Positions 60,279 to 64,000 of a stretch of DNA of 64,000 bases are shown in pieces (the stretch's first letter is position 1; each line of letters starts with the position of its first letter). The stretch covers positions 124,001 to 188,000 of the forward strand of contig CACNFY010000002.1 of assembly GCA_902619925.1 (NCBI GenBank), read 5' to 3'. This stretch comes from an uncultured Pelagibacteraceae bacterium. Lineage in GTDB: Bacteria > Pseudomonadota > Alphaproteobacteria > Pelagibacterales > Pelagibacteraceae. The translations under genes and the position numbers were made by a program. A model generated the notes under the pieces. It searched no databases. It was not told where the DNA came from and worked only from the letters and a program-made list of their open reading frames with translations.

Positions 60279-61262
60279 ATTTTCATCCCAAATTTTTTTA
60301 TAATCAATAAATGGTGATAAACCATAGCTTGAATTAATATTTGCCATATGAATTGAAAGGCTTTTTAATGGAGATATACAAATTTCATTCTCATATATTT
60401 GATTTAAATATTTTTCGAATGGATCGTGTCTATCTAAACAATTTTTTTCAAAATTGTTCCAATATTTATCCAATAATTCTTTTGTTGTGAAAAAAGTACA
60501 TAATGTTCTATTAACAGTTCTCCAATGTCTATCATTGCCTATCAAAATATTAGATTTTTCGTTATTCATATAAAGATAAGGATAATCTGAGGGACATAAA
60601 AATATATCCTTCCCTATTTGAGATGAAACTCTCTCGAAAGTCCTAATACATTCCACTATTAAATTATTAAAGTGAATATAGTCATCCTCGACAAAAAAAA
60701 TTAGATCTTTTCCATTTTTTTTACCTAGGTTAAAAGATGTAAGTAAAGTTGATAAATTAGAGTAAGTCTCTTTAGTTTTCTGTTCCTTTATATTATTTTT
60801 ATTAATTTGAATATCATGATTTATTAACTCATGGTTTATTCTAGCTTTATCACAAATTTTTTTAATTTTTTCTAAGTTTTGATTGCTTGAGTTATCATCT
60901 AGAATTATTAGTTTTATATCTAAAGAGCTTAAGTTTTGTTCTGAAAACTTTATACTTTTAATTAAAGAATTTAGAGATTTTTCAACATATATAATTTTAT
61001 TTTGTTCAAAAATTCTTTTTTTGCCTTGATCCCAAATATCAATATTACTATTCGTTCTAAATATAATTAGTAAAGACTCAATTTTTCTTTTAATTTTAAC
61101 TTCTCCCAGGGGAAGAACAATAGACTTTTTATTTAGTTGACTTAAATTTTCGTTTAGCTCTTTATTTAATGTTGGCGACACAAAACTATTTTGATCAATA
61201 ATTTCAAATCCAAGCAATCTTGATATTTTAATAAATATTTTTTTTAGACTATTTTTTATCAT
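60276..61262 (-). CDS. Putative glycosyltransferase (GT2-like)
   Basis: A roughly 328-aa protein read from ATG 61262 (MIKNSLKK...). A longer start at 61310 would run under the rhodanese gene. Segments LLIIFRTNSNI, LDIKLIILDDNSSNQNLEKI (nucleotide-sugar binding, DDNSS) and DLIFFVEDDYIHFNNLIVEC (EDD, a DxD-like metal motif) fit a GT-A fold. FLCPSDYPYLY and DRHWRTVNRTLCTF follow. No partner genes for surface sugar synthesis are adjacent. The donor and acceptor are unknown. Confidence 0.72.
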   Translation of the reverse strand: MIKNSLKKIFIKISRLLGFEIIDQNSFVSPTLNKELNENLSQLNKKSIVLPLGEVKIKRKIESLLIIFRTNSNIDIWDQGKKRIFEQNKIIYVEKSLNSLIKSIKFSEQNLSSLDIKLIILDDNSSNQNLEKIKKICDKARINHELINHDIQINKNNIKEQKTKETYSNLSTLLTSFNLGKKNGKDLIFFVEDDYIHFNNLIVECIRTFERVSSQIGKDIFLCPSDYPYLYMNNEKSNILIGNDRHWRTVNRTLCTFFTTKELLDKYWNNFEKNCLDRHDPFEKYLNQIYENEICISPLKSLSIHMANINSSYGLSPFIDYKKIWDEN

Positions 61263-61289
61263 AGAATTTAATATAATAATTATAGTAAT

Positions 61290-61676
61290 ATGAATGTTAA
61301 AACACCACAAATTCTAATTTTAGAAGCTTCAAAAGAAATTAAAACAATATCTGCTGGAGAAGCTCTTAAATTATCAAGTGATAATAAGTGTAATTTAATT
61401 GATCTAAGAGAAAAAGGTGAACTAGAAAATACCGGATATATCGAAAATGCAACACATATTCCAAGGGGATTGCTAGAGTTCTCATTGAACCCAAATAGTC
61501 CACTAGTTCAAAACAATGTAATTGATACAAACAAAGATATTGTTTTATTTTGTGCAGCCGGAGGTAGATCAACATTAGCCGCCAAAACACTCAAAGATAT
61601 GGGTTTTAAAAATGTCTCACACGTAGAAGGTGGTTTTGGTGCAATGCAACAGGAGGGATTTAAAATTAAAAAATAA
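61290..61676 (+). CDS. Rhodanese-domain protein
   Basis: A 128-aa single rhodanese domain: ISAGEALKLSSDNKCNLIDLREKGE (CH2A-like), GYIENATHIPRGLLEF and the active-site loop VLFCAAGGRSTLAAKTL with Cys88. It transfers sulfane sulfur to an acceptor such as cyanide or thioredoxin in related proteins. Monocistronic, convergent with an ABA4-like gene (1 bp gap). The biological acceptor is unknown. Confidence 0.92.
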   Translation: MNVKTPQILILEASKEIKTISAGEALKLSSDNKCNLIDLREKGELENTGYIENATHIPRGLLEFSLNPNSPLVQNNVIDTNKDIVLFCAAGGRSTLAAKTLKDMGFKNVSHVEGGFGAMQQEGFKIKK

Positions 61677-61677
61677 T

Positions 61678-62151
61678 CTAATCAATTAAATTTATTCTTT
61701 TTGCAAAAAATATTCTTATTAACCAATAAATAAACAATCCAATAGGACCTATAAAGTATGTAATAATTAAAGGAAAAAAATTTAAGTATTTAGATATATT
61801 AAATTTTTGACTGTCTTTTACTATCCAGCAACCACAAAATAAGTTCATCGCTAAAAAGTGTATCCAAAATAAAACTAAGAAAGAATTTTCTAAAAATAAT
61901 TCCTTTAAATTGTTAATACTTAAATAAAGTGAAAAGTTTTGATCAAAATTGTATCCATCTATATAAAATAAATAAAGCAGATATGAATATATAATAGATA
62001 GAATAAAAAACGGAAAAATAGACGTAACGATAAAATTACAAACTTTTGATTGCGGAAAAAATATAAGAGTGACCCAAAACGGTATAACTCCAAAGTTCAA
62101 CCATAAATATATCATTTCTATATTAAAAAATGCTGAAATTTGTTCGATCAT
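61678..62151 (-). CDS. ABA4-like (DUF4281) membrane protein
   Basis: A 157-aa protein with four hydrophobic helices (for example IEMIYLWLNFGVIPFWVTLIF, FIVTSIFPFFILSIIYSYLL, FLVLFWIHFLAMNLFCGCWI, LIITYFIGPIGLFIYWLIRI). The segment WIHFLAMNLFCGCWIVKD and GPIGLFIYWLIR are the family motifs. Plant ABA4 is a neoxanthin-forming protein; the bacterial role is unknown but may concern carotenoids, which proteorhodopsin-bearing SAR11 make. That link is speculation. Confidence 0.82.
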   Translation of the reverse strand: MIEQISAFFNIEMIYLWLNFGVIPFWVTLIFFPQSKVCNFIVTSIFPFFILSIIYSYLLYLFYIDGYNFDQNFSLYLSINNLKELFLENSFLVLFWIHFLAMNLFCGCWIVKDSQKFNISKYLNFFPLIITYFIGPIGLFIYWLIRIFFAKRINLID

Positions 62152-62178
62152 AACTAAAAGTAATATATTACATTTTTT

Positions 62179-62742
62179 ATGATTCCTAATAAAAATAAAA
62201 AAAAATCCTTGGAAGATACTGTTGAGGAGATGCGTAACCTTTCATATAGTTATATAGAGAAATTTTCCCCATCTAAACAACAATTAAAAACATATTTATT
62301 AAAGAAATATTTAAAGATCAAAGCCCCAAATGTTAATAAAAGTAACGTAAAAGATCTTATAGAGGTGGTTCTTACAGATTTAGAGCAAAATAAATTTTTA
62401 AATGATAAATTTTATTCAAATTCAAAAGCCAAAAGCTTAATTCAGCGAGGAAGCTCAATAAACAAAATAAGATACTATCTTTTAAATAAAGGTATTAAAG
62501 ATAAGTATATAAAAGAGACTATCGAAAAAATAAAAGAAAATAATGAGGACCAAGATTTCTTTTCAGCAATTAAAATTTGTAAAAAAAAAAGAATTGGTCC
62601 TGCAAGAGATGAAAGTAATAGACCTTTATTTTATAAAAAAGATTTAGGTATTTTAGCTAGATCAGGTTTTGATTTTGAAACCTCAAAAAGAGTAATAGAT
62701 ATTGATAAAGAAGAGTACTTAAAAATTATTAATCTTTTGTAG
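62179..62742 (+). CDS. recX: Regulatory protein RecX
   Basis: A 187-aa RecX protein with three repeated helical units: RNLSYSYIEKFSPSKQQLKTYLLKK, FLNDKFYSNSKAKSLIQRGSSINKIRYYLLNKGI and FFSAIKICKKKRIG...ILARSGFDFETSKRVID. The pattern 'A..Y.e.f..s..ql..yL' and 'GxxxxxxxxxLxxxGi' is family-typical. It modulates RecA filament extension. No recA is adjacent. It overlaps the next minus-strand small gene by 14 bp. Confidence 0.85.
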   Translation: MIPNKNKKKSLEDTVEEMRNLSYSYIEKFSPSKQQLKTYLLKKYLKIKAPNVNKSNVKDLIEVVLTDLEQNKFLNDKFYSNSKAKSLIQRGSSINKIRYYLLNKGIKDKYIKETIEKIKENNEDQDFFSAIKICKKKRIGPARDESNRPLFYKKDLGILARSGFDFETSKRVIDIDKEEYLKIINLL

Positions 62743-62878
62743 TATCTTTTTTATTTTTTTCTTCCAAATAATAATCAATTTTATTTTTTATATAGTTTTT
62801 CACCCAGACAAAAATTATTAAACCAAATATACTTACAGATACAATTATTATTAAAATAATTCTTAAAGTTTCGTCCAT
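62729..62878 (-). CDS. Small single-pass membrane protein (49 aa)
   Basis: Starts with ATG at 62878, overlapping the last base of the cysQ stop (TAATG), and ends at TAA 62731-62729. The product has one hydrophobic segment (about residues 7-25, rich in Ile) and a charged Lys/Asp tail (EEKNKKDTTKD). The coupling to cysQ and absence of other gene content in this stretch support a real gene. Function unknown. Confidence 0.6.
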   Translation of the reverse strand: MDETLRIILIIIVSVSIFGLIIFVWVKNYIKNKIDYYLEEKNKKDTTKD

Positions 62879-63651
62879 TATAAATCTATTCCTCTTCTTA
62901 ATATTAAACTTGGGTTCTTGAAGTTCTTTTTTCCATATAAAATCTGTTTACCTTCAAAATCTGTAATTATGCCTCCGGCATTACTTAAAATAGCATGACC
63001 TGCAGCGATATCCCATTCTGAGGCTCTTGGTTCAGATATGTAAATATCAAATTCGCTTGTAGCAACCACACAAAACTTTAATGAACTCTTCATTTTATGA
63101 TGTTCTGTTACACCGAATTTTTGATGATATTCTTTAATAATAGGTTTCAATTTATCAGAATAATGTACGGCTTTTATTTGTCCTGGAGAAGTTTTTTTTG
63201 AACAATCTAATCTAATTTCTTTTTCGTATATTAATTCAAAACTTTTTCCATTTTCATATGTATAAAACATTCTATTTTTTGCTGGTGCATAAATAATTCC
63301 AAGTTGTGGGACTTTTTCTAATATCAGTGCAACATTTAAAGTAAATTCATCTTTATTATTTACATAATCATATGTTCCATCGATAGGATCAATCAACCAA
63401 AAATTTGATAAATTTTTTTCAGATTTATTTTGTGAACTTTCTTCAGATATAATTGGTAGATCCGGTGTTATTTCCGAAATTTTTTTAGTTAAAATAGTAT
63501 TTACCTCTAAATCTCCATTCGTTACAGGAGTATTATCCTCTTTATATTGAGTTCTAAGACCCTCATTTCTTAATTTTAAACTTATATCTCCTGCAAATTT
63601 AAAGGTTTCTACAAGTTGATAACAAATATCTTTTAAATTTATTTTATTCAC
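62878..63651 (-). CDS. cysQ: 3'(2'),5'-bisphosphate nucleotidase (inositol-phosphatase superfamily)
   Basis: A 257-aa enzyme hydrolysing PAP to AMP, with inositol monophosphatase as the alternative activity. Metal-binding motifs are LPIISEESSQ (Glu), FWLIDPIDGTYDYV (DPIDGT) and SEWDIAAGHAILSNAGG (WDxA). Start is GTG at 63651, overlapping the DUF3553 gene by 8 bp (GTGAATAA), which supports the call. If PAPS is made by the CysC-like kinase at 12615, this enzyme would remove the product PAP; speculation. Confidence 0.9.
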   Translation of the reverse strand: MNKINLKDICYQLVETFKFAGDISLKLRNEGLRTQYKEDNTPVTNGDLEVNTILTKKISEITPDLPIISEESSQNKSEKNLSNFWLIDPIDGTYDYVNNKDEFTLNVALILEKVPQLGIIYAPAKNRMFYTYENGKSFELIYEKEIRLDCSKKTSPGQIKAVHYSDKLKPIIKEYHQKFGVTEHHKMKSSLKFCVVATSEFDIYISEPRASEWDIAAGHAILSNAGGIITDFEGKQILYGKKNFKNPSLILRRGIDL

Positions 63652-63817
63652 TGGTTATTTTCTCTAACTGAATATTATTAGTATTAATTACTATTTTACC
63701 TATATTTTCAAAATTTACAGTGACTTTATCTCTAATTATTGATTGTACTTGACCAATACCCCAGTCTTTTCGTCTTGGATTTACTACTCTGTCACCTGGT
63801 TCAAAATCTAAAATCAT
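63644..63817 (-). CDS. DUF3553-family protein (57 aa)
   Basis: ATG at 63817, TAA ending at 63644. The 57-aa protein reads FEPGDRVVNPRRKDWGIGQV, then IRDKVTVNFENIGKIVI, the DUF3553 pattern (PG-x-V-xxP-xxxxWGxGQV, then VTVNFE). Known alphaproteobacterial members are about 60 aa and have an SH3-like barrel. It is coupled to cysQ by 8 bp and lies divergent from mnmA by 42 bp. Function unknown. Confidence 0.85.
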   Translation of the reverse strand: MILDFEPGDRVVNPRRKDWGIGQVQSIIRDKVTVNFENIGKIVINTNNIQLEKITSE

Positions 63818-63826
63818 TTAATTTAA

Positions 63827-64000
<174 letters not shown>

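Overview
The window is a dense, strongly AT-rich bacterial chromosome segment. Its gene set and style point to the marine alphaproteobacterial SAR11 clade (Candidatus Pelagibacter or a close relative). Genes are short and tightly packed, with many 1-8 bp stop/start overlaps (TAATG, ATGA) and almost no intergenic DNA. No IS elements, tRNA, rRNA or CRISPR arrays were seen. The content is typical of SAR11: several osmolyte ABC transporters, a dimethylglycine dehydrogenase with ETF and ETF-quinone oxidoreductase, a TPP-riboswitch-controlled sodium/solute symporter (thiV type), an iron(III) ABC importer and AmtB. The taxonomic call is inference; no 16S is present.

Layout. 1-7 kb: housekeeping (glutathione synthesis, formate-THF ligase, SRAP, purK/purE) plus a methyltransferase-like protein, a small lipoprotein and a tiny CXXC protein. 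7.7-11.9 kb (minus strand): an osmolyte operon with a substrate-binding protein and permease followed by a short MetF-like protein and a GcvT-fold THF-dependent demethylase candidate; it has no ATPase. 12.0-14.6 kb: a five-gene operon (methyltransferase, APS-kinase-like P-loop kinase, NadM-like nucleotidyltransferase, enoyl-CoA hydratase, CoA-binding protein). 14.6-23.2 kb: two divergent operons that contain a recognisable carnitine-to-betaine route (carnitine 3-dehydrogenase, BKACE, hotdog thioesterase) together with a CitE-like lyase, TauD-type and IPNS-type dioxygenases, a GMC oxidoreductase and an EamA exporter. 24-31 kb: a betaine/carnitine-class ABC system with a tandem-fused permease, two ProV-type ATPases and a gamma-butyrobetaine-hydroxylase-like enzyme. 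31-41 kb: Fe-alcohol dehydrogenase, amidase, two EamA transporters, serine hydrolase, MsrA, a homocysteine S-methyltransferase-like protein, an aldehyde dehydrogenase and a 3-hydroxyisobutyrate-dehydrogenase-like protein. 41.8-47.6 kb: dimethylglycine/sarcosine dehydrogenase with EtfB, EtfA and ETF-QO.

47.6-64 kb: hisI, folE, acuI-type reductase with a LysR regulator, a Fur-box-preceded iron(III) ABC transporter with an overlooked small Cys-rich gene, TPP riboswitch-thiV, rseP, HU, amtB, a glycosyltransferase-like gene, rhodanese, ABA4-like membrane protein, recX, cysQ, a DUF3553 gene and the 5' end of mnmA.

Taken together, the central 7-47 kb reads as a methylated-amine/osmolyte catabolic island. 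Gamma-butyrobetaine could be hydroxylated to carnitine, oxidised and cleaved to betainyl-CoA, hydrolysed to glycine betaine and demethylated to dimethylglycine and sarcosine. The electrons would pass through ETF to the quinone pool and the C1 units through THF (GcvT-fold proteins, MetF-like, Fhs). Each enzyme class is visible in sequence; the joined pathway and the substrates are inference.
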